64,000 bases of DNA, taken from contig NZ_JACHMZ010000001.1 of assembly GCF_014205165.1 (NCBI RefSeq), positions 2,874,501-2,938,500 on the forward strand, in the 5' to 3' direction. The stretch comes from Micromonospora carbonacea (GTDB taxonomy: Bacteria; Actinomycetota; Actinomycetes; Mycobacteriales; Micromonosporaceae). Positions 47,250-56,416 of the stretch are shown in pieces. The position numbers were made by a program, and so were the translations under genes. The notes beneath the pieces are model-generated. The model did not search any database. It worked only from the letters and a program-made list of their open reading frames with translations, and was not told the DNA's origin. Positions within the stretch are counted from its first letter, which is position 1, and each line of letters begins with the position of its first letter.

Positions 47250-50171
47250 ATGGCCAGCGATGTGGACCTCGCACCACTCGTCGGCCGTGCCGACCACCTC
47301 GCGACGCTGCGGTCCGCGCTGCTCGACGGCGTGGGTCCGGGGCAGACGGCGGCGGTGTTCGTCACGGGCGAGAGCGGGGTGGGCAAGACCCGGCTGCTGC
47401 GCGAGGCGGGCGACCGGTTCCGCGCCGGGGGAGCGCTCGTGCTCACCGGCTCGTGCCTCGACATCGGCGACTCGTCTCCCCTGCATCCGCTGTTGCAGGC
47501 GTTACGGCGCTTCGACGCCGAGCTGACGGCCTCGCACGCGCGGACGTCGTCGGCGGTGCGCGGGCTGTTGCAGACGTTCGCCGCCGAGACGGCCGGCCCG
47601 GACGGGGCGGGCGCCCTGCTGGAGCGGGTCTCCCGGGGGTTGCACCTGGTGGCGCAGGGGCGGCCGCTGGTGCTGGTGCTCGACGACCTGCAGTGGGTCG
47701 ACCGCACCACCCGGCAGTTGCTGCTCTATCTGCTCGCCGGGCTCGGCGACCTCCAGTTGTCGGTGCTGGCGGCGGTGCGGGCGGAGTCGTTGCAGGGCGC
47801 GCACCCGCTGCGGCGGGTGCTGACGGAGCTGCGTCGCCTGCGGTCGGTGCGGGTGGTCGACCTGGCGCCGCTGGACCGGGCGGGCACCGAGCAGTTGGCC
47901 GCGGCGGTGCTGGGCGGGCCGTTGGGCGCGGAGGCGGCGGAGTCGCTGTGGCAGCGCAGCGGCGGGAACCCGTTCGTGGTGGAGGAGCTGGCGCGGGACC
48001 TGCGCGAGGGGCGCGACGGGCTGTCGGAGACGGTGCGGGAGGTGTTCCTGTCCCGGGTGGACGCGTTGCCGCAGGCCGCGCACGCGGTGGTGCACGCGGT
48101 GGCGGCCGGGGTGGAGCCGGTGGCGCACTGGCTGTTGGCCGAGGTGATGCGGCTGCCGGAGGGGGAGCTGATCGACGCGGTGCGGGCGGCGGTGGCGCAC
48201 CGGTTGCTGGTGGGTGACGACGACGGTTACCGGCTCCGGCACCGGCTGGTGGCGGAGGTGCTCGCCCACGAGTTGCTGCCGGCGGAGCGGTCGGTGCTGC
48301 ACCGCCGCTACGCGGAGGCGTTGACGACGGCCCCGGCGGAGCTGCACCAGGCGCGGCTGGCGCACCACTGGCGGTTGGCGGGGGAGCCGGCGCGGGCGTT
48401 GCCGGCGGCGGTCGCGGCGGCGCAGGAGGCCGAGCGGCTGCACGGCTACGCCGAGGCGCACCGCCACTGGTCGGTCGCCCTGCAACTGGCCGGCCCGCAG
48501 GCCCCCGGGGTCGCCCCGGTCGACGGCGGGATCACCGCCGACCGCGCGGAGCTGCTGCGCCACGCCGCCGAGGCGGCCCACCACTGCGGCGAGCACGCCC
48601 GGGCGCTGTCCCTGCTGGAGGAGCTGGCCGACGCCGAGGACGCGGCCCCGGCCTGCGCGCTGCACATCCGGCGGGCCCGCTACCTGGCCGCCGCCGGCCG
48701 GTCCGCGCCCGCCGAGGCGGAGTACCGGCGGGCCCTGGCCGCCGCCGACTGCACCCCCCGGGAGCGGGCCACCGCCGCCGCGCACCTGGCCGAGCTGCTG
48801 CTGCACCTGGGCCGCTACGCCGACGCCGGCGAGTGGGCCCGGGAGGCCCTGGAGCTGGCCGCCGAGGTGGAGGGGTCCGTCTCCGAGGTGGTGCTGGCCA
48901 GCATGGCGCTGGGCTTCAGCGAGGCATACCTGGAGGACCCGGACGCCGGGCTGGCCGTCATGCGCGAAGCCCTCGACACCGCCGAGCGGGCCGGCCGCCC
49001 CGAGGACGTGGCCTGCGCCTACCTGCACCTGGCGGAGCTGCTGACCGGGCCGCTGAACATCCTGGAGGAAGGGGTGGTGGTGGCCCGCCGGGGCGCCGAG
49101 CGGGTCGCCGAGCTGGGCCTGGGCCGCACCTACGAGACCCGGCTGCTGGCCATCGCCACGAACGGGCTGTTCCGGGTGGGACAGTGGGCGGAGGCGGAGA
49201 AGGTGGTCGCGGCGGCGCTGCGGCACCGCCCGTCCGGCGCGGACGCCGTCGAGCTGCTGCTGGCCCGCTGCCGGCTCTGGGTCGGCTACGGCGACATCGC
49301 CGCCGCCGACCGCGACCTGGAGGCCGTGGCCACCGTGCTGGCCGGCGGCGGGGCCCGGCACGTCATCCCGCTGCTGACCCTGCGCGCCGGCCTGGCCATG
49401 TGGCAGGGCCGGCACGACCTGGCCCGGCAGGCGGTGCAGCGCGGCCTCACCGAGATCCGCTCCGACGACGTCGGCATCCTCGCCGCCCTGGTCTGGCACG
49501 GGCTGCGCGCCGAGGCCGAGGCGCACGCCGCCCGCGTCCCGGTGGACACGACGGTGGTGCGGCGGCTGCGCGAGGTGGCCGAGCGGGTGGCCCGCAAGAG
49601 CGAGCACGCCGCCCGGCCGGTGCGCGACGTCGTCGACGGGTTCCTGGCCCTGTGCGAGGCCGAGGTCAGCCGCCTCGACGGCAGCGACCCGCAGCTGTGG
49701 GCCCGGTCGGTGACCGAGTGGGACCGCCGCCACCACCCCTACCCGGCGGCGTACTCGCGGCTGCGGCAGGCCGAGGCGCTGCTGGCCCGGCGCAGCCGCA
49801 CGGCCACCGCCGGCAAGCTGCTGCGCGAGGCGTACCAGGTGGCGCAGGGGCTCGGCGCGGAGCCGCTGAGCACCGAGATCCGCACCCTGGCCACCCGGGC
49901 CCGGGTGGCGCTGGAGGACCGGGGCGCCCTCGCCGACGGGCGCCCCGCGGCCGGCGCCGAGCCGTCCGGCGACGAGCTGGCGATGCTGACGGCCCGGGAG
50001 CGCGAGGTGCTCGCCGCGGTGGCCGAGGGCCTGACCAACAAGGAGATCGGCCAGCGGCTGTTCATCAGCGAACGCACCATCGGCGTGCACGTGTCGCACA
50101 TCTTCGACAAGCTCCAGGTGCGCACCCGGGTCCAGGCCAGCGCGATCTTCCTGCGTAACCGTCCCGAGTAG
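47250..50171 (+). CDS. Large LuxR-family ATPase regulator (LAL type)
   Basis: 973 aa. The start is the ATG at 47250; TAGGCT, a -10-like element, lies 6 nt upstream, so the mRNA may be leaderless. Residues 1-250 form an STAND-like ATPase: LVGRADHLATLRSAL, Walker A GESGVGKTRLL and Walker B LVLVLDDLQWVD. The middle is a helical TPR-like region. The C-terminal 65 residues are a LuxR helix-turn-helix: LTAREREVLAAVAEGLTNKE, then LFISERTIGVHVSHIFDKLQ. Proteins of this size act as ligand- and ATP-controlled activators. The two regions flanking it share the AGAACGACGTAT motif. Confidence 0.88.
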   Translation: MASDVDLAPLVGRADHLATLRSALLDGVGPGQTAAVFVTGESGVGKTRLLREAGDRFRAGGALVLTGSCLDIGDSSPLHPLLQALRRFDAELTASHARTSSAVRGLLQTFAAETAGPDGAGALLERVSRGLHLVAQGRPLVLVLDDLQWVDRTTRQLLLYLLAGLGDLQLSVLAAVRAESLQGAHPLRRVLTELRRLRSVRVVDLAPLDRAGTEQLAAAVLGGPLGAEAAESLWQRSGGNPFVVEELARDLREGRDGLSETVREVFLSRVDALPQAAHAVVHAVAAGVEPVAHWLLAEVMRLPEGELIDAVRAAVAHRLLVGDDDGYRLRHRLVAEVLAHELLPAERSVLHRRYAEALTTAPAELHQARLAHHWRLAGEPARALPAAVAAAQEAERLHGYAEAHRHWSVALQLAGPQAPGVAPVDGGITADRAELLRHAAEAAHHCGEHARALSLLEELADAEDAAPACALHIRRARYLAAAGRSAPAEAEYRRALAAADCTPRERATAAAHLAELLLHLGRYADAGEWAREALELAAEVEGSVSEVVLASMALGFSEAYLEDPDAGLAVMREALDTAERAGRPEDVACAYLHLAELLTGPLNILEEGVVVARRGAERVAELGLGRTYETRLLAIATNGLFRVGQWAEAEKVVAAALRHRPSGADAVELLLARCRLWVGYGDIAAADRDLEAVATVLAGGGARHVIPLLTLRAGLAMWQGRHDLARQAVQRGLTEIRSDDVGILAALVWHGLRAEAEAHAARVPVDTTVVRRLREVAERVARKSEHAARPVRDVVDGFLALCEAEVSRLDGSDPQLWARSVTEWDRRHHPYPAAYSRLRQAEALLARRSRTATAGKLLREAYQVAQGLGAEPLSTEIRTLATRARVALEDRGALADGRPAAGAEPSGDELAMLTAREREVLAAVAEGLTNKEIGQRLFISERTIGVHVSHIFDKLQVRTRVQASAIFLRNRPE

Positions 50172-50202
50172 ATCCCCCACGACGTACGCCCGTCGCCCGC
50201 TT

Positions 50203-50214
50203 ATACGTCGTTCT
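50203..50214. promoter_or_regulatory. Second copy of the AGAACGACGTAT motif (inverse)
   Basis: On the minus strand the sequence is AGAACGACGTAT, identical to 47137-47148. It lies about 85 bp before the DUF5995 start. Confidence 0.4.
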
Positions 50215-50300
50215 ACTGATCCGCCGCACGGATCACGGCTGAGAGGCTGTGCCCCGAGGCCACGGCGCGGGAATGCCGCGGCGCGCAGGGGGGAGGACGC

Positions 50301-51077
50301 ATGGGGAAGGACGAACCGGTGTGGGGCCCGGTGCACCAGGACATCGTGGGGCTGCTCGCCGACCACCCGGCGGACGTGCCGGCGGTGGTCGACCACCTCA
50401 CCAAGCTCCAGGACCTGCTGGTGCGGCTGCCTCCGCTGGAGCGAAGCTGCCCCCTCGCGGACTTCAACGAGCTGTACCTGACCATCACCACCAGCGTGCT
50501 GAACGGCCTGTACGACGACCGCTTCGCCGACCCGGTCTTCCTGGCCCGGCTCGACGTGGAGTTCGCCGCCCGCTACTTCGACGCGCTGCGCTACTGGACG
50601 GAGTCCAGCCCGGCCACCCCCCGGGCCTGGTCCTGCCTGTTCCGGCGGATGCGCGGCCCGGACGCCCGGCCGCTGCCGTCGGCCGCGGCCGGGGTGAACG
50701 CCCACATCAACTTCGACCTGCCGTTCGCGTTGGTGACCACGTTCGACAGCCTGGAGTCCGAGCCGGTCGACGGCACCGACCAGCACCACGACTACCTGGA
50801 GATCAACCAGATCTTCGCCGAGCGGATCCCGGAGCTGCGGCGCGGCTACCTGGACAACTGGCAGCTCATGATCGACATGCTCAACGGCGACATCGACGAC
50901 TGGTACCAGGGCGAACTGGTCGAGTACACGCGCAACGTGGCGTGGCGCAACGCCCAGAAGATCTGGCGCTGCCGGCACGATCCGGAGGCCCGCGAGTGTG
51001 AGCGTGAGCGGCTGGACGACAACGCCGCCGCGCTCGGTCGGCTGCTGCTCTCGCCCCTCGGGGCGTTCCTGCAGTAG
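50301..51077 (+). CDS. DUF5995 family protein
   Basis: 258 aa. The start is the ATG at 50301, with GGGGAGGA upstream. It is a soluble, helical protein with conserved-looking blocks: FNELYLTITTSVLNGLYDDR, VNAHINFDLPFALVTTFD, and DYLEINQIFAERIPELRRGY. The His, Asn and Asp residues in these blocks could form a metal site. The family has no established function. Its place directly after the LuxR-type gene, with the shared motif in its upstream region, suggests that it may be a target of that regulator. Confidence 0.72.
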   Translation: MGKDEPVWGPVHQDIVGLLADHPADVPAVVDHLTKLQDLLVRLPPLERSCPLADFNELYLTITTSVLNGLYDDRFADPVFLARLDVEFAARYFDALRYWTESSPATPRAWSCLFRRMRGPDARPLPSAAAGVNAHINFDLPFALVTTFDSLESEPVDGTDQHHDYLEINQIFAERIPELRRGYLDNWQLMIDMLNGDIDDWYQGELVEYTRNVAWRNAQKIWRCRHDPEARECERERLDDNAAALGRLLLSPLGAFLQ

Positions 51078-51085
51078 CCGGGTAC

Positions 51086-51129
51086 GGGGGGTCCCCGCGC
51101 TACCGGGGGGGAAGCGCGGGGACACCCCC
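51086..51129 (+). terminator. Hairpin terminator behind the DUF5995 gene
   Basis: GTCCCCGCGCT (51091-51101) and AGCGCGGGGAC (51113-51123) pair perfectly, flanked by a G-run and a C-run that extend the stem. Confidence 0.65.
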
Positions 51130-51179
51130 TGTCCCGTAACGGGGTGGCGGGCCGGCGGGGCGGCCGCCACGATGGCGGG

Positions 51180-51929
51180 GTGAGCACCCGCGAGGAGCCG
51201 CTGCCCGGCAACGCCACCGCCGGAGTGGTCCGGGTGGGCGACACGGTCCGCCGGCCGGCCGGCCCGTGGACCGACACCGTCGACGCCCTGCTGGCCCACC
51301 TGCACCGGGTGGGGTTCCCCGGCGCGCCCCGCCCGCTGGGCCGCGACGACCGGGGCCGTCAGGTGCTGGAGTACGTGCCCGGCGCGGCCGGCGACGTCAC
51401 CGGCACGTACTCCCTGGGGGAGCTGGCCGGGATCGGGGCGCTCCTGGCCGACCTGCACCGCGCGACGGCCGGGTTCGTGCCGCCGCAGCCGGCGGTGTGG
51501 CAGCGGGTGATCCCGCCGGACCGCGAGGACCTGGTCTGCCACCACGACCCCGCGCCGTGGAACCTGATCCGCTCGCCCCGGGGCTGGGTCCTGATCGACT
51601 GGGACGGCGCCGGGCCCGGGTCGCGGCCGTGGGAGCTGGCGTACGCGGCGCAGAGCATGGCCGGGATGCGGGCGGACCGGCCGGTGCCCGAGTCGGCGGC
51701 GCGGCTGCGGGCCCTCGTCGACGGCTACGGCCTCGACGGCCCGCAGCGGGCCGAGCTGCCCCGGCTGCTCGGCCGGCGGGCCCGCGCCATGTACGACCTG
51801 CTCGCGGCCGGCGCCCGGGAGGGCCGGCAGCCGTGGGCGCGGATCTGGGTGGACGACGGCCCCTACTGGCGGGCCACCGCCGACCACCTCGACGCCCACG
51901 TGGCCGCCTGGTCCGCCGCGCTGAGCTGA
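51180..51929 (+). CDS. Aminoglycoside-phosphotransferase-fold (APH) protein
   Basis: 249 aa. The start is taken at the GTG at 51180; the ribosome binding site is weak. The kinase core is clear: HHDPAPWNLI (catalytic Asp and Asn), VLIDWDGAGPGSRPWELAYA (metal Asp), and the N-terminal QVLEYVPGAAGD hinge. Many members of this fold phosphorylate small metabolites rather than antibiotics, so drug resistance is not shown. The last codons lie inside a 38-bp tandem duplication. Confidence 0.8.
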   Translation: MSTREEPLPGNATAGVVRVGDTVRRPAGPWTDTVDALLAHLHRVGFPGAPRPLGRDDRGRQVLEYVPGAAGDVTGTYSLGELAGIGALLADLHRATAGFVPPQPAVWQRVIPPDREDLVCHHDPAPWNLIRSPRGWVLIDWDGAGPGSRPWELAYAAQSMAGMRADRPVPESAARLRALVDGYGLDGPQRAELPRLLGRRARAMYDLLAAGAREGRQPWARIWVDDGPYWRATADHLDAHVAAWSAALS

Positions 51930-51982
51930 CCGGCCGACCTTCCTCCTGGTCCGCCGCGCCGAGCTGACCGGCCGACCTTCCT
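51907..51982 (+). repeat. 38-bp tandem duplication at the end of the APH-fold gene
   Basis: Copies 51907-51944 and 51945-51982 differ at a single base. The duplication copies the last seven codons and stop of the gene plus following bases, so the second copy is a fossil tail. It marks recent slippage. Confidence 0.8.
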
Positions 51983-52049
51983 CGCCGGTTCGGCCGGAGC
52001 GGGCGGCGGGTTGCGCCTACCGTCGGTTCAGGGCGTGGAGGGGGCGCGC

Positions 52050-54098
52050 ATGGCGCAGCGGCGGGACGGCGGGCAGGCGAGGCGGACCCGGGGCCACCGG
52101 CGTGCGGCGGCCCCGGGCGACGGCGTGGTCGTCCCGGCCTGCGTCGACCGGGCGACCCGGCCGCGGCAGCCCGCCGGCCGGTTCGGCCGCTGGCTGTTCG
52201 AGCACCGGGTGCCGCCGGTCGGGCCGGAGACCGGGGAGACGCAGGGCCGGGCGCACCCGTGGTGGCAGGTGATGTGCCTGACCGGCGTCGACTACTTCTC
52301 CACCCTGTCGTACCTGCCCGGCATCGCCGCGCTGGCGGCCGGGGCGCTCTCCCCGGTGGCGACGCTGCTGATCGTGGCGCTGACCCTGTTCGGGATGCTG
52401 CCGATGTACCGGCGGGTGGCCCGGGAGAGCCCGCACGGGCAGGGGTCGGTGGCGATGCTGGAGCGGCTGCTGCCGTTCTGGCGGGGCAAGGTCTTCGTCC
52501 TCGTCCTGCTCGGCTTCGTGGCCACCTCGTGGATCATCACGATCACCCTGTCCGCCGCCGACGCCACCGTCCACCTGCTGGAGAACCCGTACCTGCCGGC
52601 GTCGTTCCCGCGCGGCACCCTCGCGGCGGTGGCGGTGACCGTGCTGCTGCTGGTGGTCCTCGGCGGGGTCTTCCTGCTCGGGTTCCGCGAGGCGGTGACG
52701 GTGGCGGTGCCCCTGGTGGTGGTCTTCCTGGGGCTGAACGCGGTGATCGTCGCGGCGGGCGTGGCGGCGATCGTGGCGGACCCGGCCACGCTGGGGGACT
52801 GGACCGCCGCGCTGACGGCCGGCGGCGGCGGGGTCGCCGGCCTGCTCGGCCCGGCGGTGCTGGCGTTCCCGCTGCTGGTCCTGGGCCTGTCGGGCTTCGA
52901 GACCGGGGTGAGCATGATGCCCCTGGTGCGCGGGGAGGGCCCGGACGCCGAGCGTCGGCTCGCCGCCCGGATCCGCAACACGCGCCGGCTGCTCACCGCC
53001 GCCGCGCTGATCATGTCGGTGTACCTGGTCGCCACGACGCTCGTCACCACCGTGCTGATCCCCGCGCGGGAGTTCCGGCCGGGCGGGGCGGCCAACGGCC
53101 GGGCGCTGGCCTGGCTGGCGCACGAGCGGCTCGGCGAGGCGTTCGGCACGGCCTACGACGTCAGCAGCGTGCTGATCCTCTGGTTCGCCGGGGCCTCGGC
53201 GATGGCCGGGCTGATCAACATCGTGCCCCGCTACCTGCCCTCGTACGGGATGGCCCCGGAGTGGGGCCGGGCGGTACGCCCCGTGGTGATCGTCTACACG
53301 CTGATCAGCATTGCGATCACCGTGGCCTTCCGCGCGGACGTCAACGCCCAGGCGGGCGCATACGCGACCGGGATCCTGGCGATGATGGTCTCCGCCGCGG
53401 TGGCGGTGACGATCGCGACGGCCCGCGCCCGGCACAGGTTCGCGGCGGTCGGCTTCGCCGTGCTCACCGTCGTCCTGCTCTACGCCCTCACGGAGAACGT
53501 GATCGCCAAGCCGGACGGGATCGCCATCTCCGGCCTGTTCATCGCGGGCATCATCGGCGTCTCGCTGATCTCCCGGGTCACCCGCACCACGGAGCTGCGC
53601 GCCGACCGGATCGAGTTCGACGACGCCGCCCGCCGGTTCGTCGCCGAGTCCCTCGCCCACGACGGACGGCTGCACCTGATCGCCAACAAGCGCGACAGCG
53701 GGGCGGTGAAGGAGTACACGGTCAAGGAGCGCGCGCAGCGCGGCATGAACCCGGTCCCGGGCGCCGCCGACGTGCTGTTCCTGGAGGTCGACGTCGTCGA
53801 CCCGTCGGAGTTCAGCCGGGTCCTGCGGGTGCACGGGGTGGAGGTCGGCGGGTACCGGGTGCTGCGGGCGGCCAGCCCGGCCGTGCCCAACGCGATCGCC
53901 GCGATCCTGCTCGCGCTGCGCGACGCCACCGGGGTCCGCCCGCACGCGCACTTCGAGTGGTCCGAGGGCAACCCCATCGCCCACCTGCTGCGCTATCTGA
54001 TCCTGGGGCGCGGCGACACCCCGCCCGTGGTGCGGGAGATCATCCGCAAGTCGGAGCGGGACCCGTCCCGCCGCCCCGGCATCCACGTCGGCGGCTGA
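52050..54098 (+). CDS. APC-superfamily transporter, KimA-like
   Basis: 682 aa. The start is the ATG at 52050, after GGAGGGGGC. A charged N-terminal tail is followed by about 12 membrane segments, beginning [20 protein letters not shown] (the unwound first helix with [10 protein letters not shown]), and a soluble C-terminal domain from about residue 520. This fits the KimA/YdaO group of potassium importers, which are controlled by c-di-AMP in Firmicutes. Potassium as substrate is inference from the family. I see no c-di-AMP riboswitch; the upstream gap is only about 70 bp beyond the repeat. Confidence 0.8.
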   Translation: MAQRRDGGQARRTRGHRRAAAPGDGVVVPACVDRATRPRQPAGRFGRWLFEHRVPPVGPETGETQGRAHPWWQVMCLTGVDYFSTLSYLPGIAALAAGALSPVATLLIVALTLFGMLPMYRRVARESPHGQGSVAMLERLLPFWRGKVFVLVLLGFVATSWIITITLSAADATVHLLENPYLPASFPRGTLAAVAVTVLLLVVLGGVFLLGFREAVTVAVPLVVVFLGLNAVIVAAGVAAIVADPATLGDWTAALTAGGGGVAGLLGPAVLAFPLLVLGLSGFETGVSMMPLVRGEGPDAERRLAARIRNTRRLLTAAALIMSVYLVATTLVTTVLIPAREFRPGGAANGRALAWLAHERLGEAFGTAYDVSSVLILWFAGASAMAGLINIVPRYLPSYGMAPEWGRAVRPVVIVYTLISIAITVAFRADVNAQAGAYATGILAMMVSAAVAVTIATARARHRFAAVGFAVLTVVLLYALTENVIAKPDGIAISGLFIAGIIGVSLISRVTRTTELRADRIEFDDAARRFVAESLAHDGRLHLIANKRDSGAVKEYTVKERAQRGMNPVPGAADVLFLEVDVVDPSEFSRVLRVHGVEVGGYRVLRAASPAVPNAIAAILLALRDATGVRPHAHFEWSEGNPIAHLLRYLILGRGDTPPVVREIIRKSERDPSRRPGIHVGG

Positions 54099-54285
54099 GC
54101 CGCGGGGACACCCCGGGCGCGGCCCCGATCACCCGTCTCGACATGAATCATACGTTTATTCACGTACGCCTGCCTTGCCCGATTCTGCTCCGTATCGTGA
54201 CCTTCGGTGGCCGCCGCGAGGTACGCCACCCGGCGCCCCGTTCCGGTGCCGCCGCGTCATTTCGTGCAGGAGAGGCAGGACCGTG

Positions 54286-55854
54286 ATGTTCACGTACCAG
54301 GGCAACCGGCGAGCGACGCCCAGCAGGCGACGGTCCCGGTGGTTCTTAGCCGGCGGCGTGGTGGCCGGCAGCCTGGTGGTCGGCGCGGCCGGTGTCACCG
54401 GCGTCGCCGCACTGGCCGCCGACCGTGCCCCCGGCGTGACCGACCAGGGGCGGCCGGCGGCGGCCGTGCGCGACGACGGCCCCGACGGGGGACGGTGGAC
54501 CGACGAGGGCGCCCCGGGCGGTCCCCGCCGGCCCGAGGCCGGGACGGAGGGGGCGGGTGCCCCGGATGGACCGGGGACGCCGGACGGCAAGCCGGACGGG
54601 CCGGGCACCCGCCGGCCGCCCCTGCTCACCGTGCCCTGCGACTCGGCCCGGCTCGTCGCCGCGCTCGTGCAGGCCAACGCGGAGGGCGGGGCGACGGTGC
54701 GGCTCGCGCCGAAGTGCACCTACACGCTCAGCCACGCCTTCCAGCAGCCCGACGAGTACGACGGCGGTATCCGCGACGCCCGGGAGGCCGCCGACGCCGC
54801 CGAGACCCCTGGGGACGCCGAACTGCCGCCGCGCCAGCCGGGCGACGACAACACCGGCCTGCCGGTGATCTACCAGGCGATCACCGTCGAGGGCTCCGGG
54901 GCGACCATCGCCCGGGGCGAGAACGCCGAGACCTTCCGCTTCTTCACGGTGCGCGACGGCGGCGAGCTGACGCTGCGCGACGTCACCCTGCGCAACGGCC
55001 GGTCCACCTCGGAGGGGGGCAGCGTCCACGTCGTGCACGGGGCCACGGCCGTCCTCGAACGCACCACGGTCGTCGGCAGCACCTCCGTCTCGCCGAAGGA
55101 GGGCGGCGGCGGGGTCTTCAACGACGGCAACATGGTGGTCCGCGAGAGCCGGTTCGTCGGCAACTCGGCCGCCGGCGCCGAGGGCAAGGGCGGCGGCATG
55201 CTCAACGGCGGCGTGCTGACCATGACCAAGACCGAGTTCCGCGACAACAGCGCCAACGGCTACGGCGGCGGGCTCGCCAACTACCGGGGCGCGGCCGACG
55301 TCGCCACCACCGTCCTCGCGCACAACATCGCCGGGCAGGGCGGCGGCCTGGCCAGCTTCTCGGCCCGCACCAAGGTCGAGGACACCCGGGTCGTCGACAA
55401 CACGGCCAAGATCGGCGGCGGCATCGCCAACTCCGACGCGGTGCTGGTCCTGCGCGGCCTGGTCGTCCAGGGCAACGCCGCCAGCGGCAACGGCGGGGGC
55501 ATCTCCAGCGTCCAGGGCCTGCTGCCGATGGACGACAGCGTCGTCAGCGGCAACCACGCCCGGGGCAACGGCGGCGGCATCTTCGCCGACCGCTCCAACA
55601 CCCTGGTGCGTACCAGCGAGGTGGGCGGCAACGCCGCGGTCGGCGCGAAGTCCGCCGGTGGCGGCGTCTACACCGTCGCCGGGCAGCTCTCGTTGTTCAA
55701 GAGCAAGGTGGTCGGCAACAGCGCGACCCTGCCCCCGGGCGGGATCTTCGCCGACCGGGCCCAGGTCAGGATCGACGACGCCAGCGTCGTCATCGAGAAC
55801 CGGCCCACCAACTGCCTCGGCAGCAAGGTGCCGATCGCCCACTGCTTCCGCTGA
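54286..55854 (+). CDS. Secreted right-handed beta-helix repeat protein
   Basis: 522 aa. The start is the ATG at 54286, with a GTG 3 nt before it in frame. One N-terminal hydrophobic segment (WFLAGGVVAGSLVVGAAGVT) acts as signal or anchor. A Gly/Pro-rich spacer follows, then about ten repeats with GGGGVFND, GNSAAG, GGGLANY, GGGIFAD and similar motifs, the turn pattern of a parallel beta-helix. Cys pairs near residues 118 and 145, and again at the very end, may form disulfides. Such proteins lie on the cell surface or act on polysaccharides; no catalytic residues are evident. The 187-bp upstream gap has an AT-rich stretch (54140-54165) likely to hold its promoter. Confidence 0.75.
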   Translation: MFTYQGNRRATPSRRRSRWFLAGGVVAGSLVVGAAGVTGVAALAADRAPGVTDQGRPAAAVRDDGPDGGRWTDEGAPGGPRRPEAGTEGAGAPDGPGTPDGKPDGPGTRRPPLLTVPCDSARLVAALVQANAEGGATVRLAPKCTYTLSHAFQQPDEYDGGIRDAREAADAAETPGDAELPPRQPGDDNTGLPVIYQAITVEGSGATIARGENAETFRFFTVRDGGELTLRDVTLRNGRSTSEGGSVHVVHGATAVLERTTVVGSTSVSPKEGGGGVFNDGNMVVRESRFVGNSAAGAEGKGGGMLNGGVLTMTKTEFRDNSANGYGGGLANYRGAADVATTVLAHNIAGQGGGLASFSARTKVEDTRVVDNTAKIGGGIANSDAVLVLRGLVVQGNAASGNGGGISSVQGLLPMDDSVVSGNHARGNGGGIFADRSNTLVRTSEVGGNAAVGAKSAGGGVYTVAGQLSLFKSKVVGNSATLPPGGIFADRAQVRIDDASVVIENRPTNCLGSKVPIAHCFR

Positions 55855-55973
55855 CCGTGCGGCCCGCTCGGCGCGTTCGGCGGGCCCGCCGGCACCGGCG
55901 GCAGATCTTGGACGGTTCGTGTTCGCTCGTGACGGCAACCGTCCAGGAACGTCGCAGGATCAGTGAAGCGACA

Positions 55974-56003
55974 GCGGCCCGCCCCCGCAAGGGGGCGGGC
56001 CGC
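55974..56003. terminator. Perfect bidirectional hairpin terminator
   Basis: GCGGCCCGCCCCC and GGGGGCGGGCCGC pair over 13 bp around a GCAA tetraloop, between the beta-helix gene and the convergent small membrane protein gene. Confidence 0.8.
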
Positions 56004-56022
56004 TCGTGTCGTGCCGCTCGAC

Positions 56023-56232
56023 CTACTTGGACGGCTCGGGGAGCTCGCAGTCGATCTTCGGGTTCGCGCCGATGTAGTTCAACGGCCCGGCGACGATGGT
56101 CACCAGGATGGTGCCCGCCTCGGCGCAGTTCTTGTCGTCGCCGTCGTAGTAGCCCCGCTGCCCAGCGGCGATGGCGCCGATGACCAGCCAGATGACAAGG
56201 ATGATTCCCAGAATCGACGGGCCGCGCCGCAT
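56023..56232 (-). CDS. Small single-helix membrane protein
   Basis: 69 aa. The start is the ATG at 56232, with GGGAGGAAG upstream; the longer frame to 56289 lacks such a site. One hydrophobic helix (SILGIILVIWLVIGAIAAGQ) is followed by a short outside tail with two Cys (NCAEAG and IDCELPEPSK). The pattern is common in actinomycetes and the function is unknown. Confidence 0.65.
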   Translation of the reverse strand: MRRGPSILGIILVIWLVIGAIAAGQRGYYDGDDKNCAEAGTILVTIVAGPLNYIGANPKIDCELPEPSK

Positions 56233-56305
56233 GGCTTCCTCCCGGGTAGTGGTGGGTTTCGAGGTGAGCCCGATGTACCCAACCGCCACTCGCGGCTAAA
56301 CGACC

Positions 56306-56339
56306 GCTGCCCCGTCCGCGCAGGTGCGGACGGGGCAGC
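56306..56339 (-). terminator. Hairpin terminator behind the helix-hairpin-helix gene
   Basis: GCTGCCCCGTCCGC and GCGGACGGGGCAGC form a perfect 14-bp stem with loop GCAGGT, about 80 bp past the stop at 56417. Confidence 0.75.
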
Positions 56340-56416
56340 GCCGTGATCGACGTGCGGGGCCGCTGCCAGGCGGGTGTGTCGGACCTGGCGTGCTGCGCCG
56401 CCGCCGGGACGGGCCG

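Noticed and set aside
51983..52049. c-di-AMP riboswitch before the KimA-like transporter
   Set aside because: The gap is too short and lacks the conserved core.
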